Shown here piece by piece: positions 17,218 to 26,700 of a stretch of DNA of 32,297 bases (its first letter is position 1; the number at the start of each line of letters is the position of its first letter). This DNA is from Chitinophagaceae bacterium (lineage in GTDB: Bacteria > Bacteroidota > Bacteroidia > Chitinophagales > Chitinophagaceae), in contig JAICXX010000053.1 in NCBI GenBank assembly GCA_025934485.1, forward strand, positions 1 through 32,297, read 5' to 3'. The notes under the pieces are model-generated. The model did no database searches. It was given only the letters and a program-made list of their open reading frames with translations, and was not told the origin of the DNA. The position numbers and the translations under genes are program-made.

Positions 17218-17266
17218 CATTGTTGCTTAAGAAATACAATTACTAAACTAAACGCTGCTTGTCATT

Positions 17267-20200
17267 ATGAGAAGTCTATTGCGCACGGCTGCTAGCACAG
17301 CCAGGAATTCTTCTGTCCCCCTCAGGGCCGGGCGAAGAATGCTTACCATTTGCATCTTATTACTTTGCGCCTCCACGGGGCTATGGGCCCAGCAGGCGGT
17401 CACGGGAAAAGTCACCGCAGGCGGCTCCCCACTCGCGGGTGTGACTGTTACCGTTCAGGGCACCAGGACCTCCACCAAGACCAACGATGCAGGCGCCTTC
17501 ACCATTCATGCTCCCACACACTCCAAGCTTATCTTCACCCATATCGGCTATGCCCCTCAAACCGTTCCCGCGGCCGAAGACATGGCGGTTCAGCTCGAAG
17601 TGACAACGGAAGGCCTGGGTGATGTCGTCGTCGTTGGTTACGGGACGGTAAGAAAAGCCGACCTCATCAGCTCGGTAGGCTCCATCTCGGGAAAAGACCT
17701 TACCACTTTTAAGGACCCCAATGCCGCCAATTCTCTCCAGGGCGAAGTGCCGGGTGTACGGGTGCTCTCGAGCTCCGGCGGTCCCGGAGCCCAGCCCAAC
17801 ATCTATATAAGAGGAGTATATACGATCCAGGGATCCAGCCAGCCCCTGCTGATTGTCGACGGCGTACCCATCACCAGCGGATTTTTCAACTCCATCAACC
17901 CCGACGACATCGAGCGGATGGACGTCCTCAAGGATGCCTCCGCCGCCGCCATCTATGGCGCCCAGGCCGCCAGCGGCGTCATTGTGATCACGACTAAAAA
18001 AGGCAAGGCCGGCCAGAACAATCTGAACATCACCGAGAACTACCAGTCCCAAACGCTCAAAAGACCCTTTACCATGGCCGGCAGTGCGGAATGGCTGAAA
18101 TTCCAGCGGCTTTCCAACCCCAGCTTCACCTTGGCCGAAACGACCACCAACCAATATGACACCACCCGGTCGACGGACTGGTGGAAAGCCGTCATCAACC
18201 CTCACAGCCCCACCGAAAACCTCGGGATCAGCTACACCGGCGGGACGGACAAATCGCAATACGCCATGAGCCTCAGCTATACCGACGCCCATGCCAACAC
18301 CAAAGTCGGCGATTGGAAAAGGATCACCGGCCGTTTCACCGGCGATTTCCGGATTAACGATTGGCTAAAATTCGGCGGCTCCATAGCCCCCCGCTACGAA
18401 TACTGGATCAACACCCCCGTGGACTTCCTCGGCCTGTTGACCACCGACCCCGTCACGAGTCCCTATATCAACCCGAACCTGCAACACATCCCCGCTTCGG
18501 CGGATCCCACCTTGTATGATGCCACCTGGAGCGCCTATGGCACACCGTACGGCGGCGCCGGCAACGGGACCCCTCCGCCCAACTATGTGTTTAGCATGAA
18601 CCGCTCTACCCTGAACCCAAATCAGTTGTACGGCATCCAGAGCAGCGCTTTCATGGAGATCCAACCCATCAAAGGCCTCACCTTCCGTACCACGGGAGGC
18701 GGCAACGTCGATGCCAGCACCGCCAGCTATTTCGTCCCCAGGTATTATCTCAATCCTAACAACTTCAGTAACCTCACCGTGGCTGGTTCCAGCTTCGACG
18801 TCAAATGGAACTGGCTGCTGAGCAACGTGCTCACCTATAAATTCGACGTCGCGGAAAAACATCATTTCACGGCCTTGCTCGGCCAGGAAGCCGCGGAACA
18901 GAAAGAATATTACGGCAGCAGCCAAAAGGTCTCCGCGGACAGCACCAACGGCAACAACCTCTTGTTCGCCTACGAGGACTACCTCAACATGGATCTCACC
19001 AACCCTGCCGTGCTGGCCGCATTCGGGACCAACGCGCTTACGGGGAATGCCAGCACCACCGGCGGCATCAACAACGCCTACTGGGTGCGCCGTTCCGCCT
19101 ACTTCGGTCGCCTGGAATACAACTATGACAGCAAATACTATTTGACCGCCAACGGCCGCCGCGATGGCAACTCGAAATTCCCGCCCAGCAACCAATATGC
19201 CTTCTTCCCCTCCGTCTCCCTCGGCTGGCGGATCTCGGCGGAGAATTTTATGAGCAGTGCCGCCTGGCTCAATAATCTGATGCTGAAAGCCCGCTGGGGT
19301 CAGCGCGGCAATGCCGACGCGATCACCCGCAGCACCTGGTACAGCCTCGTGTCCACCGGCGCCCAGTACTCGTTTGCCGGCCAGCAGGCATACGGCACGG
19401 CCCCCACGCAGATCGGCAACCCCAACCTCAAATGGGAAACGGATATGGACCGCGGCCTCGGTTTCGAGGGAACGGCATTCGGCAACAGGCTCAATTTCGA
19501 GATCGAATACTTCGACAACAAGTCGAGCGGCGCGATCCTGACCCTGCCCGTAATCCCCTTAAGCGCAGGTCAGCCCAACAGCCCCACCGAGAATATCGCC
19601 AGCATCAGCAACAAAGGCTACGAGTTTACCACCAGCTATATCTTCTCCACAGGCGATGGCCTGCGCATCGTTCCCAAGCTGTCGTTGAGCCATGTGGTGT
19701 CGAAATACGCGAGCCTCGGCGGAGTCCAGGGCCTGGATGTCGGCGCACAGGATGGCTATAGAGAGCAGGAGCGGTTTGGCATGTCCTTTACCAGGATGTA
19801 CACCGGCGGCGTGGTAGGCGCTTACTATGGCTACAAGGTGCTCGGCATCTTCCAATCGCAGGACGAGATCAACAACTATAAAGATAAAACGGGCGCCATG
19901 ATCCAGCCCCTGGCCAAACCCGGCGATTTCAAATACGCCAAATATGGCACGTCCGGTCCTATCAACACCACGGACGACCGTACCTTCCTCGGCAATCCCT
20001 ACCCGAAACTGAACGCGGACTTCTCCATCAGCGCCAACTACAAAGGATTCGATCTCCGGGTAGAACTCTACGGCTCTTACGGCCAAAAAGTCGTCAACAC
20101 CACCAAACGCTACCTGATCACAGGCGACCGCGCCTCCAATGTCATCGCAGGCAGCTACAACAATGTTTGGCGTACGGACAATACCAAGGCCTCTAATCCC

Positions 20201-20485
20201 AACCCCGCGACCGGCAACAACTACAACTTCTCCAGCTGGTATATAGAAGACGGCAGCTTTACCCGCATCCACAACCTGCAGCTGGGCTACACTTTCCCCA
20301 CGTTGAAAGTTAACGGCATCAAAAGCCTCCGGGTTTATGTGGGCGCACAGAACATCCATACGTTCACCAAATACTCGGGCTTCAATGCGGAGATACAATC
20401 GGATAGCCAGCAGTACCAGGGTATCGATCGCGGGCAATACCCCGTCCCCAGGTCCTTTAATGCCGGCGTAGCCCTGGGATTATAA
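17267..20485 (+). CDS. susC: SusC/RagA-type TonB-dependent outer-membrane transporter
   Basis: The outer-membrane channel of a glycan uptake system; it works with SusD as a lidded importer of oligosaccharides powered by TonB. It has 1072 residues. A signal peptide ends at LWAQQ (about residue 42). A carboxypeptidase-like regulatory domain (44-115, AVTGKVTAGGSPLAGVTVTV) is followed by the TonB-box-like DVVVVGYGT, the plug domain (about 125-245; PNIYIRGV, PLLIVDGVPI, DVLKDASAAAIYGA) and the 22-strand barrel, with the typical W-rich motifs such as LKWETDMDRGL. The first 24 residues before a second Met (17340) make an unusually long n-region; the shorter start would also give a good signal peptide. 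SusD follows after 23 bp. Confidence 0.96.
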   Translation: MRSLLRTAASTARNSSVPLRAGRRMLTICILLLCASTGLWAQQAVTGKVTAGGSPLAGVTVTVQGTRTSTKTNDAGAFTIHAPTHSKLIFTHIGYAPQTVPAAEDMAVQLEVTTEGLGDVVVVGYGTVRKADLISSVGSISGKDLTTFKDPNAANSLQGEVPGVRVLSSSGGPGAQPNIYIRGVYTIQGSSQPLLIVDGVPITSGFFNSINPDDIERMDVLKDASAAAIYGAQAASGVIVITTKKGKAGQNNLNITENYQSQTLKRPFTMAGSAEWLKFQRLSNPSFTLAETTTNQYDTTRSTDWWKAVINPHSPTENLGISYTGGTDKSQYAMSLSYTDAHANTKVGDWKRITGRFTGDFRINDWLKFGGSIAPRYEYWINTPVDFLGLLTTDPVTSPYINPNLQHIPASADPTLYDATWSAYGTPYGGAGNGTPPPNYVFSMNRSTLNPNQLYGIQSSAFMEIQPIKGLTFRTTGGGNVDASTASYFVPRYYLNPNNFSNLTVAGSSFDVKWNWLLSNVLTYKFDVAEKHHFTALLGQEAAEQKEYYGSSQKVSADSTNGNNLLFAYEDYLNMDLTNPAVLAAFGTNALTGNASTTGGINNAYWVRRSAYFGRLEYNYDSKYYLTANGRRDGNSKFPPSNQYAFFPSVSLGWRISAENFMSSAAWLNNLMLKARWGQRGNADAITRSTWYSLVSTGAQYSFAGQQAYGTAPTQIGNPNLKWETDMDRGLGFEGTAFGNRLNFEIEYFDNKSSGAILTLPVIPLSAGQPNSPTENIASISNKGYEFTTSYIFSTGDGLRIVPKLSLSHVVSKYASLGGVQGLDVGAQDGYREQERFGMSFTRMYTGGVVGAYYGYKVLGIFQSQDEINNYKDKTGAMIQPLAKPGDFKYAKYGTSGPINTTDDRTFLGNPYPKLNADFSISANYKGFDLRVELYGSYGQKVVNTTKRYLITGDRASNVIAGSYNNVWRTDNTKASNPNPATGNNYNFSSWYIEDGSFTRIHNLQLGYTFPTLKVNGIKSLRVYVGAQNIHTFTKYSGFNAEIQSDSQQYQGIDRGQYPVPRSFNAGVALGL

Positions 20486-20508
20486 TTTTTAACTATAAAG
20501 ATCTTAAG

Positions 20509-22104
20509 ATGAAAAATATAAAGAGCATATTGATTTACTTTCTTTCAGGTGCGATCGTGTTCACCTCCTGCAAGAAAAGCTTCACGAATATTCCTTACTA
20601 CGGCTTGGAAACCGTACAGAACACGGGGACTTTCAACTCGGCTTCCGGTTGCATCAGCTATGTCACCGGCTGTTACTCGGCGATTAATTTGAACGACTGG
20701 TGGCAGACCATGTGGACACGCGTGGTCCTCGAAACGGCTACCGACAATGGCTGGCTGGGTAACCTCGGCGGCTTCAGCAATGCCGCGTCCTACCGGGCCG
20801 TAGGCAGCCTCGAAGCCATCAATTCCACCGCGGGCGACGTGGTTGGTCTGTTTCAGTTCTATTACCAGGGCATCAACCAATGCAACTTCGGGATACTCAA
20901 CATCTCTGCCGCACCCATCGATGCCAGCCTGAGGACCCGCCTGCTCGGCGAGCTGCACTTCCTGCGCGGCTTCTTCTACATGGACCTCGCAAAGAACTAT
21001 GGCGGCGTATCGCTGTATAACGAAAAGACCACGACAGCCGATATCCCCCTTAAACGTTCCTCGCTCGCCGAGACCTGGGCCTTCATCAAGGCCGACTTCG
21101 AATACGCCGAAGCCAACCTGCCCCAGCGTAAAGACTATACTACCACCGCGGACATGGCACGGGCAAGCAAGGGCGCGGCCATGGCCTACCTGGCCTATGC
21201 GAACCTCTGGTCCGGCAACTACGACTCGACCGTGATGGCGGCCAGCGCGCTGCTCGGGTTGAACGAATACCATCTCGAGCCCAACTACGGCGATATCTTT
21301 AAAACGGCGTATTACAACGGGCAGGAGTCTATCTTCGAGATCGGCGCCAACAACCTCATCGGCAACGTGAACCCGGTGATCGCCGGCAGCGGCAAGGACG
21401 GTGGCTGGGGCTGGCATGTGCCCAGCAGCAACCTCGAAGATGCCTTCCTCAACGAAGGCGACAGCATCCGCCGCGTAAACACCATCATCAAGGATGGCCA
21501 GCCCGTCGCCGGCGACCCCGCCGTAACCAGCTGGAATGGCAACCCCAGCGGCAATACTTCCGGCCGCAACTGGCGGAAATACTATATCCCCCTGGCCGAA
21601 CGTAATCCCGCCAACCAGGGCTATGCCGGCCGCTGGCAGCCCAAGGCCTATATCTTTATGCGCCTGGCGAATGTGATGCTCATCTACGCCGAAGCCGCCG
21701 CCCGCACAGGCGATGCAACCACCGCCAGCACCCTGCTCAACGAGGTCCGGGCCCGCGTAAACCTGGCGCCAAAAACCGGCCTCTCCGGCGACGCATTGAT
21801 CAACGCCATCATCCTCGAAAAACGCCTTGAGCTCGCCGGTGAATATGCCGACGTACGCTGGGATGACCTGCACCGGGTAAAAGTAAACGGCGTCACGCTG
21901 ATGTCAAGCATGTTCGGGCCAAACGGCACCTATGTACAATGGCTCCAGACAAACACCGATCCTTATGATGGCCGGACCAATCTCGCGGAAGTAACGCAGA
22001 ATAAGGGGAAACTGTATATCCCGGGGACGAATGACCTCTTCCCGATCCCGCTCACCGAGATCGAAGCAGGCAATGGCAAGATCACTCAAAATCCGGGCTA
22101 CTAA
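20509..22104 (+). CDS. susD: SusD/RagB-type outer-membrane glycan-binding lipoprotein
   Basis: The surface lid that captures glycans for the SusC partner. It has 531 residues, a normal length for the family. The signal sequence ends in a lipobox VFTSC with lipidated Cys21, followed by KK rather than the acidic export signal seen in some surface lipoproteins. The SusD fold is shown by the N-terminal TPR-like helices (LLGELHFLRGFFYMDLAKNY, about 140-160), the insertion region, and the C-terminal RagB block (about 330-531). That block includes KAYIFMRLANVMLIYAEAA, LNEVRARV, ILEKRLELAGEYADVRWDDL and the closing DLFPIPLTEIE with TQNPGY. The GH30 gene follows after 11 bp, indicating one transcript. 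Confidence 0.96.
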   Translation: MKNIKSILIYFLSGAIVFTSCKKSFTNIPYYGLETVQNTGTFNSASGCISYVTGCYSAINLNDWWQTMWTRVVLETATDNGWLGNLGGFSNAASYRAVGSLEAINSTAGDVVGLFQFYYQGINQCNFGILNISAAPIDASLRTRLLGELHFLRGFFYMDLAKNYGGVSLYNEKTTTADIPLKRSSLAETWAFIKADFEYAEANLPQRKDYTTTADMARASKGAAMAYLAYANLWSGNYDSTVMAASALLGLNEYHLEPNYGDIFKTAYYNGQESIFEIGANNLIGNVNPVIAGSGKDGGWGWHVPSSNLEDAFLNEGDSIRRVNTIIKDGQPVAGDPAVTSWNGNPSGNTSGRNWRKYYIPLAERNPANQGYAGRWQPKAYIFMRLANVMLIYAEAAARTGDATTASTLLNEVRARVNLAPKTGLSGDALINAIILEKRLELAGEYADVRWDDLHRVKVNGVTLMSSMFGPNGTYVQWLQTNTDPYDGRTNLAEVTQNKGKLYIPGTNDLFPIPLTEIEAGNGKITQNPGY

Positions 22105-22115
22105 GCAGTACTCAA

Positions 22116-23756
22116 ATGAAAAAGACCCCACACGCTATGCTAAATCTTCTCTTCGGCATCCTTACCCTGGTATTGGGCTGCAAGCCGTCATCCAGTTCGT
22201 TTCCACCGACGACCACCTGCGACACCTGTAACCAGGCCAGCCAGGTCACACAGCTTCAGGTCAACCTCGCCGGAACGCATCAAACCATTCACAGTTTTGG
22301 TGCGTCGGATGCCTGGTCGTCGAAATTCGTGGGAAACTGGGCCGACCTCGCAAAGAAGAACCAGATAGCCGACTATCTTTTTAGCATGGATGTGGATGCC
22401 GGCGGCAACCCAAAAGGCATCGGGTTGTCGCTCTGGCGTTTCAATATCGGCGCTGGCAGCTTCGAGCAGGGTGACTCGAGCGGCATCGCGGATGATTACA
22501 GGCGGGAGGAGTGTTTTCAAAACCCGGATGGAACCTACAACTGGAACAAGCAGCAGGGACAACAATGGTTCCTCAATGCGGCTAAACAGCGTGGTGTCAA
22601 ATACCTGTTGGGTTTCGCCTGCTCTCCTCCCGTTTTTATGACCATTAATGGCAAAGCCTGTGGCACAGGCAGTAACCAATTCAATCTCGTCCCTTCGAAC
22701 TTTAAGAACTACGCCGACTTCCTCGTCGCCGTCTGCGAGCACTTTCAATCGACCGGCACACCACTGGACTATGTAAGCCCGGTAAACGAACCCCAGTGGA
22801 ACTGGGGCTCCTCCAACAACCAGGAAGGCACCGCCGCTACCAATACCGATATTGCGGGTCTCGTCAAGATCCTCGGTCCCGACCTTCAGGCCGCCGGCGT
22901 CAACACCCATGTGGTGACCGGCGAGGCGGGGCAGATCACCTTTCTGAACACGGCGACAACGGATGACCGCGGCGACCAGATCAACCAATGGTTTAATGCT
23001 TCCAATCCCAACTATATCGGCGCCGTGCCCAATGTCGACAACACGATCTCCTATCACAGCTATTTTACGACCTGTCCTGATAACACCCTGGTACAGGACA
23101 GGCAGGCCGTTGCTACAGCCGCGAAGAACACCAATGCGGGGCTCAATCTCTGGATGACCGAGTTCGGCGTCCTCGGCAGCATTTGCGGAACCCTCAATGG
23201 CTATCCGCGGAATACCAACATCGACTATGGTCTCTATGTCGCTAAGGTGATCCACAACGATCTCGCCGTTGGAGGCGCCTCTTCCTGGCAATGGTGGCTG
23301 GGGATCAACCCATATGATTACAGTGACGGACTGGTTTACATCAATGCCCCTAACGGCGCGATGGACCCGGAGCAATCTAAGACGGACGGGCTCGTATCCG
23401 ACTCCAAACAACTCTGGTGCCTGGGCAATTTCTCGCGGTTCGTTCGGCCCGGGATGGTCCGGGTCGATGCGGTGCTGGGCGGTAATACGGATCCCGTGAA
23501 TGCGGCCGGCGGTATCATGGTGTCGGCATATACGGACCCCGTGGCCAAGACCGTGGTCATCGTCCTGATCAATACCGAAACGACTGCTTCTACGATTTCC
23601 CTTTCCGGGCTGGGCGGTTCCGCGACGCTCACGGGCAGCTCCCTGGGCGCCTATGTGACGAGCGCGGGTAAAAATCTTCAAAAAACGACCATGGCGGCGG
23701 GTAATATTCAATTAGAGCCAAGAAGTGTTACTACATTGGTGGCAAATTACCATTGA
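22116..23756 (+). CDS. GH30-family glycoside hydrolase lipoprotein
   Basis: A 546-residue lipoprotein of glycoside hydrolase family 30, probably the branch that includes endo-beta-1,6-galactanases. The lipobox is LVLGC (Cys22); a second in-frame Met (residue 8) could also be the start. The catalytic (beta/alpha)8 barrel spans about 45-440: HSFGASDAWS at the start, LSLWRFNIGAGSFEQ for the first substrate-binding strand, acid/base Glu225 in SPVNEPQWNW, and nucleophile Glu349 in MTEFGVLG. The C-terminal beta-sandwich (about 440-546) ends in LEPRSVTTLVANYH, the usual end of this family. Specificity cannot be read with certainty; beta-1,6-galactan is favoured by the family branch and the neighbouring GH35. 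The next start is one base after its stop. Confidence 0.87.
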   Translation: MKKTPHAMLNLLFGILTLVLGCKPSSSSFPPTTTCDTCNQASQVTQLQVNLAGTHQTIHSFGASDAWSSKFVGNWADLAKKNQIADYLFSMDVDAGGNPKGIGLSLWRFNIGAGSFEQGDSSGIADDYRREECFQNPDGTYNWNKQQGQQWFLNAAKQRGVKYLLGFACSPPVFMTINGKACGTGSNQFNLVPSNFKNYADFLVAVCEHFQSTGTPLDYVSPVNEPQWNWGSSNNQEGTAATNTDIAGLVKILGPDLQAAGVNTHVVTGEAGQITFLNTATTDDRGDQINQWFNASNPNYIGAVPNVDNTISYHSYFTTCPDNTLVQDRQAVATAAKNTNAGLNLWMTEFGVLGSICGTLNGYPRNTNIDYGLYVAKVIHNDLAVGGASSWQWWLGINPYDYSDGLVYINAPNGAMDPEQSKTDGLVSDSKQLWCLGNFSRFVRPGMVRVDAVLGGNTDPVNAAGGIMVSAYTDPVAKTVVIVLINTETTASTISLSGLGGSATLTGSSLGAYVTSAGKNLQKTTMAAGNIQLEPRSVTTLVANYH

Positions 23757-23757
23757 T

Positions 23758-26700
23758 ATGAACAAGGTGATCGCGTCTTGGCTTTTGCTTTGTCTTGCGG
23801 TTTCGTGCAACCGGCGGCCGCCGACGCTCTTCACCAGGCTCGACCCTTCCGTCTCCGGCATTCATTTCAACAATACGATCACGGAAAACGACTCCGTGAA
23901 TCTCATCGCCGATGAATATGCGTATATGGGGAGTGGGGTAGGCGTGGGCGATTTTAATAAGGACGGCTTGCCCGATCTTTTCTTCGGCGGCAATCAAACC
24001 TCGAGCCGGCTCTATCTCAATCTAGGGAATCATCAATTTCGCGATATTACTTCGACCGCGGGTGTCGAAACAACTAGCTGGTGCACAGGCATCAGTGTGG
24101 TGGACGTCAACAACGACGGCTGGCCCGATATCTATGTGTGTGTATCGGGTAACGCGCCCCACCACAATCTGCTTTTCATCAACAACCACGATCTTACGTT
24201 TACGGAACGATCCGCGGAATACGGTCTGGCCGACACGGGCTTCTGTACGCAAGCCGCCTTCTTCGATTACGACGGGGATGGGTTGCCGGATATGTATCTC
24301 GTACGCCACGAGCTGCATCCCTCCGTCTCGCAAAACGATATTGTCAAGCCCGACACCAGTGGTTCGTCGATCCGCAGCGACAAGCTGTATAAGAACATGG
24401 GCGCTCTCGCAGGCACTGGTCACCCCTGGTTCAAAGATGTCTCTCTCTCGGCCGGCATCCGGGATGACGGCTATGGGTTGGGGGTCGTCGTGAGTGATTT
24501 CAATGGCGATGGCTGGCCCGATGTCTATGTGACGAACGATTATCTCAGCAATGACCTGCTGTGGCTCAACAATCGGAATGGTACCTTTACGAATGTGATC
24601 GCCGAGTCGCTCGGGCATCAAAGTTACAGCAGCATGGGCGTCGATGCCGCCGATGTCAACAACGATGGGCTGCCCGATATCGCTACCCTCGACATGATGC
24701 CAGGCGACAACTATCGCAAGAAAACGATGTATTCGTTCATGAGTTATGAGCGTTACGAGCTCGAGCGCCGCGCCGGCTTCCAGCCCGAATTCATGCGGAA
24801 TATGTTGCAGCTAAATCGCGGGAACTGGCTGCCCGCCGGACCTTTCTCCCGCCGGACCGGTGCGCCACTCTGCCTTCGTGGCGCCGTCCGGCTTCCGCCC
24901 CCCTGCCTTGGGCGCACGTCCGACATCCGTCCGTCCGGCTTCCCCTATTTCAGCGAGATCGGCCAGCTCGCGGGCATCGCCGAGACGGACTGGTCGTGGA
25001 GCATCCTCCTCGCCGACTTTGACAACGATGGCTACAAGGACATCACCATCACTAACGGCGAAGGCCGCGATCTGATCAATGCGGATTTCATCGACTACCG
25101 GGTCGCAACCTATGGCCGCATCGACAAGGAAACGCGTGACGCGCTGTTAAGAAAACAGCTGGACAGCATGGGCAAGATAGCCCTGCGAAAATATTATTTC
25201 CGCAACAACGGCGACGGTACGTTCTCGAATGAATCGCAACTTTCCGGAATCGACGAAAAAGCGATCTCCAATGGAGCCGCGTACGTCGATCTGGACAACG
25301 ATGGCGATCTGGATCTGGTGGTCAACAACATCGATCAGGAAGCGTCGGTATATATCAACAATAGCCGCGAGTTCGCACCCCAGGCCGCACCCACGCCCAA
25401 CCAATCATCTAACGAGCCCACGAGCCAGCCGGCCATGCACGCGCCCTCCCACTACGTCACTTTCGTGTTGCACGGCGACAGCCTCAACCGCGATGGCATC
25501 GGCACAAAGATCCGGTTGTGGCAAAATGGCGTCGTGCAGACCGTGGAGCAATATCCAGTGCGCGGCTATGCTTCTTCGATAGATCCGCGGCCCCACTTCG
25601 GACTGGGTCCCGCCGGCCGCGTCGACAGCGTCACCGTCATCTGGCCCTGCGGGCGGACGCAACACTTGCAGCATATCGCCATCGACACCACGCTGACCCT
25701 CACCGAACCCGAAGCCGAAGCAGCAGCCCCCGCCACCGCCCCGTCCTCCCCTGGCCTGTCCGCAACCTCCGCCCCCGCTGCGACCCCATCCGTGCTGCAG
25801 CCCTCCCGCGGCCCCTCCGCGAATCCCAGCTCCCCGGCCCTGGCGTCAACCGCCCCCGCCGCGACCTTCCGCGACATCACCGATTCCCTGCGTGTCAATT
25901 TCAAACACCAGGAAACCTTTTTCAACGATTTTGCCTTCAACTCTCTCCTCCCGCAAAAATTTTCGCAAGCCGGTCCGTTTATCAGCACCGGCGATCTCAA
26001 CGGCGATGGCCTCATGGATTTCTTCATCGGCGGCGCCTTCAACCAAAGCGGGGAAGTCTGGCTCCAACAACCAAATGGCACCTTTATAGGCAAGCCGTTG
26101 GTGAGTGGCGTCAAACACCAGGAAGACATGCAAAGCATTTTAGTCGACGTAGATGGCGATCACGACCTCGACCTCATCGTCGCAAGCGGCAGCAGCGAAT
26201 TCGGCAAAGGCTCGCCATTCCTCACGCCCCGGCTTTATGTCAATGATGGCAAGGGCAATTTCACCCTCAGACCCGACGCCTTCCCGGCATCTGTCAATAC
26301 GATAGCCCAAACCATCAGCTTCACCGGCGGCAGCGCTTCGCCTGGCGGCGGCCGCACCCCCAGCCGCGGGCCCGCTCTCAGCGGCAGCCACACCGCCCCG
26401 CGCGCGCCCGGCGACACCCCCCGGCCCGCCGCGCCCGCTCCGCTTCGCGTCTTCATTGGCGGCCGCGTCTCCCTGGACTATCCCTACTCCCCCAAAAGCT
26501 TTCTGCTGGAGTATCGCAACGGCGCATTCGTGGACATCACTGCGGAGACCTGTCCCGCACTGTCGGAAGCCGGAATGGTCACAGCATCCCTATGGGCCGA
26601 TATAGACGGCGATGGCCAAAACGAGCTTATCATCGCAGGGGACTGGATGCCGGTGCGCATCTTCAAGCCCGACAACGGACAATTAAAAGAGCTCACCGAT

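Noticed and set aside
20545..21873. Antisense frame (442 codons) opposite susD
   Set aside because: No signal, domain or start context; SusD on the sense strand explains the region fully.
22188..23711. Long open antisense frame (507 codons) opposite the GH30 gene
   Set aside because: Same cause: an antisense frame kept open by GC-rich codon use. No recognisable motif, and the sense gene has complete catalytic motifs.
23725..23757. Upstream start for the UnbV protein
   Set aside because: It would overlap the end of the GH30 gene and put 11 residues before the lipoprotein signal; the ATG at 23758 gives a normal lipobox.
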